A DNA stretch of 64,000 bases from Archegozetes longisetosus (Eukaryota > Arthropoda > Arachnida > Sarcoptiformes > Trhypochthoniidae), in NCBI GenBank assembly GCA_018873245.2, contig JAEMBT020000001.1, forward strand, positions 9,954,220 to 10,018,219, written 5' to 3'. Position 1 is the first letter of the stretch; each line of letters begins with the position of its first letter. The notes beneath the pieces are model-generated. The model did no database searches. It was not told where the DNA came from and saw only the letters and a list, made by a program, of their open reading frames with translations. Below are positions 48,853 to 63,460 of this stretch, piece after piece. The position numbers and the translations under genes are program-made.

Positions 48853-50069
48853 TTACATGAGAGTATTAGAAGTAAAATTAGTTATATATTTCTTTATAAT
48901 AAGATGAATTGAGATCATCAACAAGAATGAGATAACTACACTCAAGATATTAACATAAATAAGAACTAGAGGTTGGGATTCAATGTAGTATCCAAGAATA
49001 ATAGGATATATAGTACTTGTCAGACCACTTATGAATATAAATAGAGCTCCAATTAGATTATTGACAACAGTCTGTTCTTCAACCATAGCATAAACCGATC
49101 CGTACACTGATGACAATCCCAGACCGTAAAAAATATTCCCGAACCACATGAACATCTCAGAACTATTGGCGAAGAATAGAAACAGAATATTAGCGAAGGA
49201 CAGCAGAACAAGACTTCCGTAAATCATGTTTTTAGGTCTTAGGAAATGAGATAAGGGAACTGCAATGGCACGACCGATAGTGAAGGCTATGGCCAGACCT
49301 GTCGTTATGACTGCGGCTCTCTTTTCGGTAATATGCAGTTCGGAAAAATGTGCAAATGATGGGAAATAATTAAATTGAGACCATTCTAGCCCTAAGAATA
49401 GTGACATTAGATATGACGATAAGATTATTAGGATTAGTATTGGTTTTGTTGGCATTAAATGAGTTTTGAATGCCTTATTAATTCGTTGAAAAAATTTGAA
49501 ATCCTCCTTTGGATCACATCCTTGTGATATAAGTCTTGGTGGAGGAGTATATTTCCTATACCAATAGAGACCACCGATTATGAGAGCACTGAATGCGATC
49601 GCAATCGCACCACAGCTATATGGGATATAAATTCGCGAGTCAAATATCTCCTCTTTTGGTACTGTTTCATTAAATACTGATTCTGTTATTGAATTAACTG
49701 TTGTTTCGCTTCTATTTTCGTTATCTATGATTAAAGTCTCAGTTGTATTGCTATTCAAGTATTCATTGCTTTGTTCGACAGTTTTTTCTGAGAGAAAGGG
49801 CTCAACAACTAGTGGCGTCATAACTGATCCCAACGCAAAAGTGAAATGTAAAGCCTGTACGAATGGTCCACACTGTTGTTGCCACATCTCTAGAATCCAG
49901 ACATCCGAACCCGATTCTATGCCTCCACTCGCAAAGCCACTTATGGCAAAATTAAGGTATAATAGATTGATTGATGGTAAAAGAGGTGTTAATGCCATTG
50001 TTATAGATATTATTATTAAGAAGAACATGAACAGTAATTGACGATTGATGTACTGATAGGCGAAGCCAT
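48853..50069 (-). CDS. MFSD4 / sodium-dependent glucose transporter 1-like MFS carrier, 3' exon
   Basis: Major facilitator superfamily sugar carrier in the plasma membrane. The exon opens at 50069 after an acceptor (TTTTCCAG) in phase 1. In frame before the first Met it reads GFAYQYINRQLLF, matching the TM2-TM3 loop (DRxNRQLL-type) of this family, so one or more upstream exons encoding about the first 60-80 residues and TM1-2 are missing from my view. The rest, about 404 residues, holds the family block GGIESGSDVWILEMW with FVQALHFTFALGSVMTPL, and then a long loop with several N-glycosylation sequons (NTT, NRS, NET). A Lys-rich central cytoplasmic loop and six C-terminal helices follow. The stop is TAA at 48853-48855. 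No N-terminal exon was recognised in the next several kilobases. Confidence 0.85.
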
Positions 50070-51731
50070 CTGGAAAATAATTATCAAAATATTAAAATAT
50101 CATGTTTTTAATACAATAAACTCATTGATTAAATGGTTAGCTGAAGGAACAGGATTAGTGTCTGCCACTCATCACGTCCTTCACTCAATGTTCAGCTGAT
50201 CAACAAATCTATTTTAGGCAAACTTTTTTGAGTACTTAGTGAATGTTCTGTTGACTAAACATTTAGTTTGCAATTGAGTTTAGAATTGAATAAATTTGTT
50301 CAATTACTTAGTGATCCGAAAGTATAAGCAAAGGAGCGAACAGTATTTATGTTGGAAATCTCGGAGAAACTTGCTTTGTAAATGTTTTTCAAGTCCAGAA
50401 GTGATGGTCCAGTAATGTATAAATTAATTGCCTTTGATCACAAAATATATTAATAATAAATAGGATGAGTTATCAATTATTTTGCAATGTTTTCCATTGC
50501 GACTTACATAGACAAAATAACAGAAATACAGCACAAAAGTTATCACATATTTATAGTTTCTCGTCAATACATTGGCTTCTACTTTCAAATCCATCTCAAG
50601 CTTTTACGCACAAGTTTTCCAAAACTAGACTTTTTTTGTTGAAAAAAATGTCCACAAGTTGATGAAAACATTGATTAAAATACAATAGCATCTACTTTAT
50701 TTCTATAATAACGTAAATAAACTGAGAAAAAAGTTATTTTAGTATTTCTAAAAGTTATTATTCTATCAATAATGACATCGTTTCACATTAAATTACTCTA
50801 TTGGTAATGTCTTATTCTGCTTTATCATCATTTATCAGCATATCTTTCGTTTGAAAGAGACGATTTAAAGGACGAGTTTATCCAAAATAAAATCTTAGAA
50901 ATCTTAGAATTTTGTTGGTAATTAGTTATTATACAAAAACTTCTCTTAAAAGTTTGAAGAACTCAGATATAATTTACGCAACTTTTAAGCATTTTTCATA
51001 CACATTAATGTTGAAGATCTCAACTCTGACTAATGAACTTGAGACTTTTATTCAAGCAAATTAATGCTTTACAACTAATCTAACAACTTATTTAAGGATT
51101 AGATAGAGGACATATTCTATAGTTTTAGGAAATTTATATAAGCAACTAATTAAAAGGCAAAAATGCAATTCATGTGTTGCATAAATGATTCTTTATTCCC
51201 TCTCTAGTGATTTGTTTAGAACTAATGCTTAGTCTTAGATTTATTAGTAGCAATACAATCATAAATACATGTATATCTAATATATTTTGGCTCAACTTTT
51301 TCAATAAATATTCTTAAATACTAAACGTTAAGTTAATATATACAAATTGACTTACATTGAAAGCTGCTTTTTCCCGACTGTTAAAGTTGAAATGAACACA
51401 AAACATGTGCTAACAGATATGTTTGATATAAATGTTTTTCTCATTGAAAATTTCATGTGAATGAGAACAGAAGCTTGTTCCGCTACAAAAGCTTTTATTG
51501 AGAGCATATTCTTAATTGCTTTCAATAAGATATAGTCAGAAAATGAATAATTAAATCAATAATAACTTTGAAGCTTTGTTAGAGTCTGATGATTATTTAT
51601 TAGTAGCTCAGAGACTAACGTTCTAATAAATTAAAAATTGAAGACTTTCCAAAATTAATTCTTTAAGCTCTAATTTAGTAAATTTTTAATCTTATTAATG
51701 TGTTTTAATTTAATTTGTTCTATTACTTACA
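50070..51731. other. Upstream of the MFS exon; AT-rich
   Basis: Should be an intron of the transporter gene. I searched for the missing N-terminal exon on the minus strand and found none that I could support. Confidence 0.4.
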
Positions 51732-51732
51732 T

Positions 51733-51830
51733 AGGGTGACCAAGAGTCCAGATTTGAACTGGATAGAGTCCAGAATGAACCTAAATCTGAATGCATTTTG
51801 TCCAGATTTCAGCTAAATTAAGTCACTTCT
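51733..51830. repeat. Single hAT-like terminus (TAGGGTGACCAAGAGTCCAG)
   Basis: The first 13 bases match the MITE end at 35747, but no inverted partner is present nearby. A related end, TAGGGTAACCATCCGTCCAG, lies at about 53077 in the same orientation. Both may be broken copies of one hAT-related family. Confidence 0.4.
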
Positions 51831-54800
51831 ATTACAAAAGCTTTATCTTATTAGCAATTCTGTGTATATTAATTCTGAACTAAAGTATACTAATCTTTCG
51901 AAACTGCACGTACTTATTCCTTGTTTGGAACTTCACAATTATGTTAACTTAATGCTGCAGAATCGCAAAACAAATATAATTATATTCACAGTTGAAATTA
52001 TGTAAAATTTTATATTCACTGAGCATAAATAGATTTGAATATTTTAAGAAAAATCTCGAATAAGACCTTTTATTTATTTGCTCAGGTTTGGACACTACAA
52101 GACTTGGTCCCCCTAATAATAATAATAGAGGTTCTGGTAAAGTACTCAAAACCTGTAAATGTTTCAGAGAAAGTTTCCGCAGTTTATAGCTCAATTATTT
52201 TTTGTTCATTAAAAAGTCACAAATATGAATAATAAATTAATTTTCGATAATTTGAATCTTAACTCTGATGGAAAGATGCCTCTATGATAAGATCTTCTGT
52301 CAATTTACTTTAATTTTGTTGTAGTTTTGCTCAACTTTTCACATTGAACAGTAACAATTGAGAGAAAATCTTAATTAATAATTTAAATGATAAAGCTGTT
52401 TTTTATATTCCTTATATTCAAGTATTAAAAAACTATAAAAATAAAGTAAAATATTTAAAAAGATAATGATAATTATGATAATTAGAATTTTTACTATTAC
52501 AAGAACATATTCTTTTATATTCTAACATCCATTAAACGCAACAAAATAATTATAACAATAAATCCCAAGGTTATTAGTTCTATTCATAGAAAGAGCTATT
52601 CTGCTTCAGTGTCTTCATAAGTTGTCTAACCAGTTGTCATGTTTGTAGTCATACTTATTCATAGTATGAGAGCCTTACAATATGTAAGTTTGCGCTAATT
52701 TGAAAATCTGCACTGCTTCAGAAGATTTGAATTTTCATTAGATTTTAATTGAATCTCGTCAATTTTTGGCCGAGTTTTGTTTCTTGAGATATGGAATAAT
52801 AAATAGATTCCTTATTATCAAGTAAGCAGAACACTTAAATATGGATTCGAGCGTATCAAAATTGGAAAAACAGCGTCTAGATATAATTTAAAGTCAATGC
52901 TCTGTATGAATCCTAGAATAGATGTTTTTAGTTCTTCAGTTCGACTAATGAAAGTTGTATTCCATTGAGAGATTTCTACTTATCTATCAAACCCATCATT
53001 TTTAGGAATTTTTCTTTTCAACACAAAAATTCTATCTTATTATCATCTCTTTCATAGAAAGAAGTGATTTGTCAGTAGGGTAACCATCCGTCCAGTTTTT
53101 AACTGGGTGGTCCGAGCTTTTGATTAAAAACTTAATAAATCTAGTTTTTTTCAAGAATTCTAAACTGGACACAGAATGCAAAATTGCTTAACTACCAAAG
53201 TGCTTTCAACAGAATATGAGTGAAAACATCAATGAATATGAGTTTAAGGTCAAATAAAAATATTTAAACCATTTGATGCAGATTGCTCGCAAAAGTAAAT
53301 ACCAAACAATTATTGTTTACTTTAGAAAAGTTTGAGAAGTTTGAAACTATGAATGTTTTAAGATAAAGCAGTGTTGTCACTTTAAGTCTACCAAAAGGGT
53401 TGACTTTAAAAACTACAAGAGTTCTCCCTTTGTTCTAAACTTGATTACATTCTATTACTCATTAAAATTTTTAATTTTATGAATCTTGACCTCGTCTCGG
53501 TTTCGTATAGTCCAATACAATTTCATCTAGCTTCTTATCTTTCCAAAATTCTGTAATTCATATCTTCTAGTCTCGTTGAGACTTTGATCTTAATCTTATA
53601 GCTACTGACCTTTATATAGAGATTAGGACATATGATTTGCATTAGAGTATTTCAGATAGAAAGCGTGCGTTTCATTTCACTCGTTAAACATGATTCTTGT
53701 CATTTAAATCTTAATTTTGATATTATAACTAACTTATCATTTTAGTGAAAAATTGTCGTTTGCAAATTTTTGAGAACTCGTCTTGTCTCATCTCATTAAT
53801 TTTACGAAAAATTGATCTTGTCCCATCTCTCAAGACGAGGTAATTCGAAGATTCTGCCAAATTTTTCATGAGATGGAATTTTGTTTTCATGTCTACATTC
53901 TAGGTTAAGATTTAATTTTGACTTAGAAAAGCTCAAAAAGACTGACTCATAGTATCGGCCCAAGATACTAGGCCCTGGGCTGATCAAAGCTTAAAAGAGT
54001 TGAATGATGGCAACTCTGAAAATAAAGAGAATGTTAAGCATTTTATTCTGTAATTTTGTCATTGATGTACTGATATGTTATAAAACTATTACAACATTGA
54101 TTGAATCACAACTGAATACTAAAATTTCATTAGAGATAATTGCGGAATGAAAGGATCAAAAACCTTTTGATGAGAATTAAATATCAGAGTGATGATCTAG
54201 TAGGAAAAGTTGATTAATAAGTTATTGACTTAATAATTATTGTTTATATTTATTGCATTGAATTTTATGGTAGTTTATGTTGAGGTTTTACCATTAGATA
54301 TACTGTTTATTTGTTTATTGACTCTTCTATACCATTAATTAAATTGATTGTATTGTTTATCATTAAAAGTTTAGTATAGAGAAAGAGATACGAAAAGCTT
54401 CTTTTCATTTACTTTTGACAATTCGAACAATCTTATGATTCTTTCTATTCTCTGCTATTGTTCCCAAGTGTTCAAAAATGTCTTTCTATGCCCTAACAAT
54501 GAAAACATAGAGTAATCCCAATGGAAGTGCTCAAGTCGTATAAAAATATAACAACTTTTTGTGAGGCCATAGAGAAAGAAAAAAGTCATCAATTCTTTAG
54601 AGAGAAAATAAAAGTTATATAACATAGAAAAGAAAACTAGATATCTATCATTTTCCTTAGTCTAAACCTTACCGCAAGCTTCGAATCATTTATTTCGAGA
54701 CTAAAACAGATATTAATTTCTTATTCATATATCAATATGTCATTAGTGTGTGTTTTTTGTCAGATTTGTTTTTTCCTACACTTTTAGTCAACAATTTTTT

Positions 54801-57800
54801 CATCAGATTTTGAAAGCGAAAATTGTGAAAATTGCCTAATATTTCGAATAGAAAATCAGCTTTAATTCAGAAGTAAAATTAACATAGTCAATAGAAATAC
54901 TTGTATCTTGGTATATTATGTATCTTGGTATCTTACGTATCTTGATATCTTATTCATCATTGAATTGACTGTTCATCAAATCATCAATAGTCGGTATTAA
55001 TGGTTAAGAATAGACATCATTATTATCGTGGGCGAGTATGCATTTTAGTTGAAAGCAGAAAAGCTTTAATCAATTTGCCATATTATTTAGTATACAATGC
55101 AGGCAACACACAAATAACTAAATGCATAAACCCGATAGTTATATTGACTTTTCTGAAGCTCTCATTATTTATAGCACTCAATTCGTATGAAAAATGCATG
55201 AATGATAACATATAAATAGCCGGAAATATATTTTTGAATCAATATAAATAGTTTTGTTATCAGTTTTTTCTGTCATCTCTTATAAACCTCCAAAAGTGAC
55301 TGAATTATAGCACAGGTCTTATTTGAAAACTTTGTTATTCATGTCACACATCGACTTAGCGTGAGCTAAAAGTCATTCTGATTTTTTATTAAAGAAAGAG
55401 AAGATTCTATTCGGATATAAAAGATTAACTGTAATTGAGGTAAACTTCCGTAATATTCAATGAAAAGTGTTTGAAATTTTTATGCTTGACGTCAAGCTCT
55501 AACTCAGACGTCAACAAGTAGTTAAAGAATATTTCTCCATGAAAACTGTCATTAGAAGCCAAAGTATTTTTATAATATTCTAAAAATGATATACTGTTTA
55601 ATACTAGGATTTATTCTTAGACTCGAAAGCTTTAATATTTAGGATTTAGTTTTTTAAAACAAAACGTCTTTAGACAGGTTAAGAAAAAACATAAAAACGA
55701 ATAGTTTCTCAAAGCTAATCGATTTAATCGATAAAATTCTTGCAAAATTTCTAGAAATAAGCAAGAATTTGAGGTTCTCTAAGGGATATCAAAAGAAGAA
55801 TCGGAATCGTATATTTGAACAATTGATTTATAGTGAAAGATTGATTATTAGAAACTTAGCAAATGTTTGAACATTTTAAAAACAAAAATGAATAAACTGA
55901 ATATAAATATCGAGTTGTATGAACATTTTAGAAGATTAAAAACAAATTTGATCAGATAATATGAGTTATATTTATATCGATGTTATACACATTGGTATAA
56001 CATTGTAGCCTAGAGTGGTTGTCATAGAGAATAAGGCTTTTGTTATGTGAAAGTTTAGTAGAAAAGTTATGTTGAAACAAAACCAACTCTTTTTCTATTT
56101 AACCCTCCCTGGAATTAGAATCACTTTTTTCTGTTATTATACTTCACGTTCTCCTCCCCAACCATTTAGAGTCTGTTTTTATGTAGTGTTGCTAAAAAAA
56201 CTTTGTTTTAATACTATTCTTAGCTCTTGCGCTGCAATAAATAAATTTGAGCATAGTTTCAAGTTTAAGACCCATTTCGAAAAAAGTTGGCGTAATGCAA
56301 GATAGAGAGTGAAAGTCAATGATAACTTCTGTCAAACTGTATGTTTAGATAAGTTGTTAATGATAATAAAGAGTTTTATTCTCCCAACGATCAATTAATT
56401 ATAGTAGACTTTAGATAGAGAATGTGTGCTTCAAATTTTTCTAATACATATGTAAACCCCATTATGACGTCTTCTAGCCTTCAATCCAATACTTTAGGAA
56501 ACCCTTGATTTGCTTACAGCACGAAAATGCCACGCAAATGTGCGACAAAAGATCAGATAAACTCTATATTTATGTCTTTAGGAGAAAAAATTGTTTTTCA
56601 GTTCTAATGACTTTGTTCTGTATGAAAAAAATTTTATTACACCTTATGTTTTGACTTCAACTATAAAACGCTGTGCGCTCACGTTTTGAAAAACCAACAA
56701 ATTCTAAAATTATGTAAAATTTGATTTCTATTCGCAGAAAATCTATCAAATCCAATTTGAAATAGTTAACTAAAGCTTAAAAGCTGTCCCTAAATATTTG
56801 ATTTATTACTAATGAAATATTTGAGAGAAAAACATTTGTACTAAAACGTTGTTAGCATAATAAATATGAAAATTTGATTGGTGTCAAAACCAATGAGTTA
56901 TTAGTTAATTATGAGAATTGAAGAATAAATGAGAATAAAAGAAAAAGAGAGATGGTCATAAGTGCCAGTATTGATAAATAAGAGAAATTTACTCTATTAA
57001 TAGTGAAACTTTCAGTATTAGATACTATAATAATAATAATAATAATAGTGATCGCATTAATTAAAATAGCAGTAGAAGAGAATTGCAAATCATATGCTAT
57101 ATAACTGTTTGATGGCAAACTTCATCTAAAATGGATTTCAATAGAGTGCGTGTTTCGCTGCGCACTTGTACTTCATATCATTTTGCTTAGAGATTGACAT
57201 ATTCTTCTGCTATAAAAACCACATTCACTACTCTATAGGCTTTTATTCACTACTCTTTAAGCTTTACTTTCAAAGTTTTAGATGTTATGAATACTTGAAT
57301 TTTAGATTTTCTAAAGTTGACAAAATTGAAGCCAATTTGACTTAAATAGTTTAGAAATGTACAAATGTTTGATGTGGTTTTGCAATTAAAGTTCAATTAA
57401 CTGATTGGAAAAGCAAGTTTTATAGCAGCTACTGTTTTCATGTCTAAATAAGGAATCAATTTGAAATTTGTTCGCTATCAAAAAATCGTAAAACGTTTGA
57501 AGGTTTCAAGACTTAACTTTCAATAGATATCGAAATCTACTGAAAATGCTTAATAAATAGTTTTAACGAAGAAAAAAGTTACTCAACAAATGCGATGTTG
57601 GTCTCTAGTGTTTGATACGGTACCAAAAAAGTTTCTTGAGGCAATTCCTTCTCTAACATTGATACGACACATACTGTTGGCTTACTTCACTCATTGATAG
57701 CGCTTCTCATACGTTCCAGACTAAGTTTGCGTTGAAAGTCTAATAAATTTTCTATAGTTTATCTACAGTAAGAAATACTTAAATAATTATTAAAAGTATT

Positions 57801-60800
57801 GAAATCAACCTTGAGGAAACAGATCTACTTGAATAATTGATTCCTGGCTTTTGTTGCCAAAGGTAAGAACATTTATCTTGAATTTGATTTTTAGTGCTTA
57901 AGATGTGGATTGTTTAAAAATTTGATACCAACTTACGTTTGTTGGCTTAATCTTCGTATAAATCCGGTTTATTCTACAAAAATGAAGCTATCCTTAGTAA
58001 TTAATACTTTATTAACTAAATTATCCTTAGTTTTGAATCACTCTACAGTCGAGTTTATCTTAAATCCTATTATAGTTTACATCAAATTTTCGTTGTGATA
58101 AGTTTTCGTATGTGTATAAGTATTAAAACAGATTAAACACATATTATAATTATACAAAGCTTTGATGCTTCAGTAATTTTTGACAATATATTTAGTATTC
58201 ATAAAAATATGAAATTTATGATGGATTCGTGCTTGAAACAATTGATAAGTAGAAATAAAAATATATAATTTCATAATAAGAGATTCTGAATATGAAAGTG
58301 ATTTTAATCTATATTTAATTGAAAGTAGATAGAAGTGAACAGTCTACTTAAGAGACATTTCTAATTATAAACAGTAATAGTATGACAATTATTACTATAA
58401 GTCGTATCTAATAGTCATCCAAGATTCGTGACATAGTTGAAACTAATTATTTTACGAAAAGTCAACTCTTTAAAGTAGATATAATCATTGCCAAATAGTT
58501 TTGATAATCTGAGATTTGTTGAAAATAATGAAACACTTACTTTTGTTTTTCTGTCAAACAGTCAGCCCTTTAATTATACATACAGTACATTACAATAATG
58601 AGATGCGCGTACGACTCTTTACAGTAAAACTTAATTTAGTTTTTTCAACTCTTTAATAAATCCATAACTGATTAGTACATAAATGGAACCAATATTAAAG
58701 TTGAGTGAAGTTGTGATTAAAAAAACGTTTTTTCTCCTCTTATACATACAGAAGTTATACTGTAGTTATACACACAGTAATCATATAGTTGTCACTCTCT
58801 TTATCAAAAGTCGCTATTTATTAGTTTAATAATTAACCTATATCAAATTTCACTCAAAAATCTTTTCTTTCCTTTTAATTAAAACAAACATATTTTTACT
58901 CAACACATAAATAAGTTTTGCTCAAACTTGTGCTCAAACAAGGATTTATCACTTTTTATACCCACTCGAGTCTATCTAATCATTAATTACTGAATGGATT
59001 GGAAGTTAGTTTGTTCAGATCTATTTTGATTTATATATATTTGGAAATTGAAGGATAGAAACAATGAGGAAAGGGAATAATAAATTTATCTCTTTTCTCC
59101 CAGTATGCACTTTCAACCAATATGTTCAGGTTATGTATGAAATCCAATATGTTCAGGCTATGTATGAAACACAACATTCTTAATACCTATAAGAGATGAG
59201 ATCATGATTTTCCACGAATAAGTCAGCTTTCAGTTTGAATCTATCGGGGATTTGATGCACTTCTATTACTAAACGTTATGAGGATATAAGAAATTTCACG
59301 GTACTTTCCTCGCTCTAACTTTTCATTTTGACATTTGGCTTACTTTTCGCCAAATCAGAATTAATAAATTCTTTGGATTTTTTATACAGTCCGACAGCTT
59401 TCTAAGCCTTAGCCTCATATTAAATATTTGATAATTTTCAGTTGGACAGCAGAGTATCTTTTTATTCTATTATAAGAACCCATTTCTTAAAAAATTGATA
59501 TCTACTGCACTTTTGATTAATGAATGATCTTCTAATTTATCACTTTATTTTTTACTTTTAAGTCTGTGATATCCTAAACTTTGTATTTTGGTGCTATATT
59601 GAGCTTTTTCAAGTGATCATTCGATACTTCTTCAAATTGACCCTTATATAGACTCGCAGCATTAAATGAGAATGTTTTCATTTTTTAGATGATAAATATT
59701 GGTTCAATTTTTCCAGAATAATATATTCCCTAATCAGGATAAAAGTTTTTCAACATATTTACTCATATATGAAAGAATATAAGCAAATAAAAAATTTTTC
59801 AACCTATCACGTGATTAGATATCGATTAAATAATTTTCAGTTATTAAACTTATTGTAAAAGAATATCATGTGATCAGTGGCATAAACAAAATTCTTCTCT
59901 GCCTTATTATTAAGTGATTTGGTAGTAAAAATAAATTTGAAATATTATTACCCAATGTGACGATCTATACACATGGTGGTGATGGACGGGATAATTTCTA
60001 ATTTTATCTTACGTCAAGTAATGTAGACTTGAAAAGATTTCTTTTTAGAAACAGTATATTATATTTAAAATAGTCCTATAATGTTTATTTCAAACTTTCA
60101 AACTTTCAAACTTTTCCAATATTAATACTTAAGTATTAAAAAATTTAAAGACAAACTTTCGAAATGTTCCATTCTATCCACTATACAAATAACATCTTAA
60201 AAATTAACATTTTTCAAATCTTCCCTTTTCATTTGATGAATAATAAAACGTGAATATTTAGAAAATGAAGACATCATTTTGAAAATATTTTTCGAGAGAG
60301 ACTGAAATTTCGAAACTCTTTTCCAATAAGATACTAGATGAAAAGTTTTAGGTTCAATGCAATAATAGGTTTACTTTTATCTGTAGATTTCTAGAGAAAT
60401 AATGAAGTTTTAGAAATAGAATATTTGTTTCCTTTAATTCTGATTCACTGTTGCTACTATGGAAAATACAGAATTTCAAGGAAAGTAAATTATTTTCTTA
60501 TCTAATTTACGTTTTCATCTTCACTAAACAATTGGATTCATGCTGCTTTTGAAGTGTTTTTGCAAACAAGTCATTCGATTGTATGCGAGATACAGAATGA
60601 GTGAGGTATACAACAATACAAACAAATATAATCAGTTGTGTTGAGTTAGAAAATACAGATTTCAGGAGTTTTCAATAGAAGAAAAAGTCTGTTACTACTA
60701 AGCTTTATTTAAACCTATATTTCAATTGCTTATGTAAAAAATTCTCATTTTCATAATCGCTTTTCAGAACTAATTCTTTAATTATCTCAATAGCAATATA

Positions 60801-60847
60801 AGATGATCGATGGGTTGTTAAGATTAATGAATACATTTTCAAAATGA

Positions 60848-60901
60848 TTTTTAGTACTTTTGGTACATTTTAGTACTTTTTAGTACTTTTTAGTACTTTT
60901 T
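60848..60901. repeat. TTTTTAGTAC short tandem repeat
   Basis: Four to five units of a decamer TTTTTAGTAC, one of them imperfect. Confidence 0.85.
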
Positions 60902-61125
60902 ATATAATAAATGATTTATAACTGACATAGAAATTAATCATCATATTGAGCCAAATATAACAATCATTAGGATTATTAAGTTATTAAGTTTTAAAAATAG
61001 ATATATTTTCTATTATTAAAACATCATTAGCTTTGAGGAAGATTGTAGCTAATTTGATTTAAAATATTCACTTTTCGAATATCGTATGCGCATATTTGTA
61101 GACTATTTCAATTTAGGCCTTAAGT

Positions 61126-61217
61126 CATATATATATTGTGTCTTGATCATTTCATATATATTGTGTCTTAATCATTTCATATATATATTGTGTCTTGATC
61201 ATTTCATATATATTATG
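61126..61217. repeat. 26-28 bp tandem repeat, about 3.5 copies
   Basis: The unit CATATATATTGTGTCTTGAT plus CATTT varies by one TA dinucleotide and a G/A change. The open frame over it is a by-product. Confidence 0.85.
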
Positions 61218-62956
61218 CATAGCATCATTTTTATAACACATCAAACTACTTATTTCACTTATATCAATAGATATAATAAAACTATTGCAAATATACTTTA
61301 TATATACTTTATATTTTAGAAATTTCTTCTATTGTTAGATTTAATGAGTTTTCAGGTCTCAAAAGAAGATCGTTATAAATTGAGAATACTTACACATATT
61401 TCCGCGGATTAATCGATAGCGAATTATGAAAAGTCAATTTTAATATTGATTGATTGCTAGCAGAGCTATTCAGAAGGAGAACTGTTTCTGGATTAAACCT
61501 TAAATAACACTTGACTGTAAAAGTTGGACATAATATTTGATTTCGTGCTCATTCTCTAAAATAGAACATTAGCATCAAAAAAGATATGATAAGATAGAAT
61601 TCAATACTGAAATCTTTTCTTAAACTTTATATAATATTTTTCTAACTCAAAAATTTCATTTTCCAGTCATTTCTATTCTGCGATAGCTTAAGTTTTCTCA
61701 CAATAAGTACTCAATCATTCGTCAGTAAAATCTGAAGTAAAAAATTATAGGAAAAGAATTTTGTAGTAAGACTAAAACTTAGTGAATGTTGGCAAAACAT
61801 TTTCCCTTCATTCAACTGATTGAAAAGCATTAAACGATTGAATTTAGAATTTAGAAGAAAGAGTTACTTAAGAAGCGCTCGGAAAACATTGTTATCTTAA
61901 CAGTTGTGTCATTTCTCTTATCTGGAGAAAAAAAGCTTGAGATCAAAATCATAGAACTCGTTCTCCTAGCCTTTAAACTAAATTGACGATCAATAAAATA
62001 TTTCGACATCAAGCTCATTTTTCCAAAACAAAAATCAACCTAACTTACTTTAATTAAGCTCTCAAAATAGCTCTGAATATGTAACCGATACCAAATTCAT
62101 TAATGGATCATAAGTTTTAGCTCTTACACAACTCCTATTGAAGCATTTCTGGCAAATTATCGATGAGTTATTGCGTTACAAGTAATTCATTCATTCTGTT
62201 ATACAAGAATAAGCTTAAAACTTATGACCTAGTAATTGAACATTTTATTAATACAATTAAGAGCTATAGATAGACAGTAGTATGTAATGAAAATTGAATT
62301 TTTTGATCGCTCGACTGTTGCTCACAATTGATCTTTGTCTCAGAAGTGGTTGGGATATCAACACATTTCTCAACTTCTAGGAAAATGTGTACAATCAATA
62401 AGAGTACAGGATTCAGAATATTCTACTTGTCCGTTGTATTGATGAAAAGCTTTTTATTCATCTGTTTTCCGGTTTCTTGCACTTTATATCAAAATAAATT
62501 TCGGAAATTCAATCTTGTTTTTATCAATGCGCCAAATAGTCAATTAGAAGAATAACAAATAATTTTATTCTTTTATATAATACAACTGAGAGCAAAGTAC
62601 GTGAAAAGTTAGTATGATTGCTATCTGCAAAGTTTATTCAATAGATATTGAAATTTATTTGTATAGTAGAACTTTTCTGCTTTCAAATGATTTTCTAATC
62701 AAACAAAAGTGAAGGATTGCAAAAGAATCAAAACTGATTTGACAATAAGAGAATAGCATTCGATGTTATTGTAGCAGTGCTGAACCAATTGTTTATGGAA
62801 TAGATGACAATCTTTGTGAAATAGTAATTTCCTTTAATCATTAATATTTTGCTAAATCTGAGGATATAACGTCTGATAAACCAGCAAACATATCTCAAAT
62901 TGATATTTGAGGTGAATAACCAGTCCAATCATCAGATAGATTTCATATATTCTTGT

Positions 62957-63124
62957 ACAGTAAAACCTGTTAACTTTAACATACTCTCAAGTGGTTCCTA
63001 AAATGCAAAATCAAAATCTCATAGAGAAAACATGTCTTAATTTGTTATTGATTGATACAGAGCACTAGACTTCAAGCTAAATAGATCCTTGTAAATTTAC
63101 TGTCCTTGTAAATAGGTTTTACTG
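62957..63124. mobile_element. pogo/Tc1-like MITE
   Basis: A 168 bp element with inverted ends CAGTAAAACCT at 62957 and AGGTTTTACTG at 63114-63124, between TA dinucleotides (62955-62956 and 63125-63126). The CAGTAAAACC terminus is typical of pogo/Tigger-class elements. No coding capacity. Confidence 0.75.
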
Positions 63125-63126
63125 TA

Positions 63127-63392
63127 TTTCATATTTTGAAAATTTATACAAAATCATTATTTTATTTTGATGAGAAATTCATTTTGAGCTAAATAAAAAT
63201 TAATTATAAACATAATTATGATTGAAATAATGAGGATATAATTAATTTATTATTTGATCGATTAATTAAGTGAGAAAGCGTTACAATTAAGAAAAACACG
63301 AAAAGGGATAAATCAGTCTATTGTTTGATAAGTAAATCAATAATTTTGCCATAAATTTGCTCAACTTGTGGTTAATTTAGAGATAAAGCAAG

Positions 63393-63460
<68 letters not shown>

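Larger units (their letters stand above)
51831..62954. other. Large gene-poor AT-rich region
   Basis: No coding exon could be supported across 11 kb. All open frames are short, lack family motifs and have no splice-consistent partners. It contains a two-copy 27 bp repeat (CCAATATGTTCAGG unit, about 59117-59170), an (ATA)n run near 57030, the tandem repeats listed separately and GTATCTTG-type repeats near 54905-54950. Confidence 0.45.

Noticed and set aside
61086-61319. 77-residue frame over the 26-28 bp tandem repeat
   Set aside because: The frame merely reads through the repeat; no coding signal.
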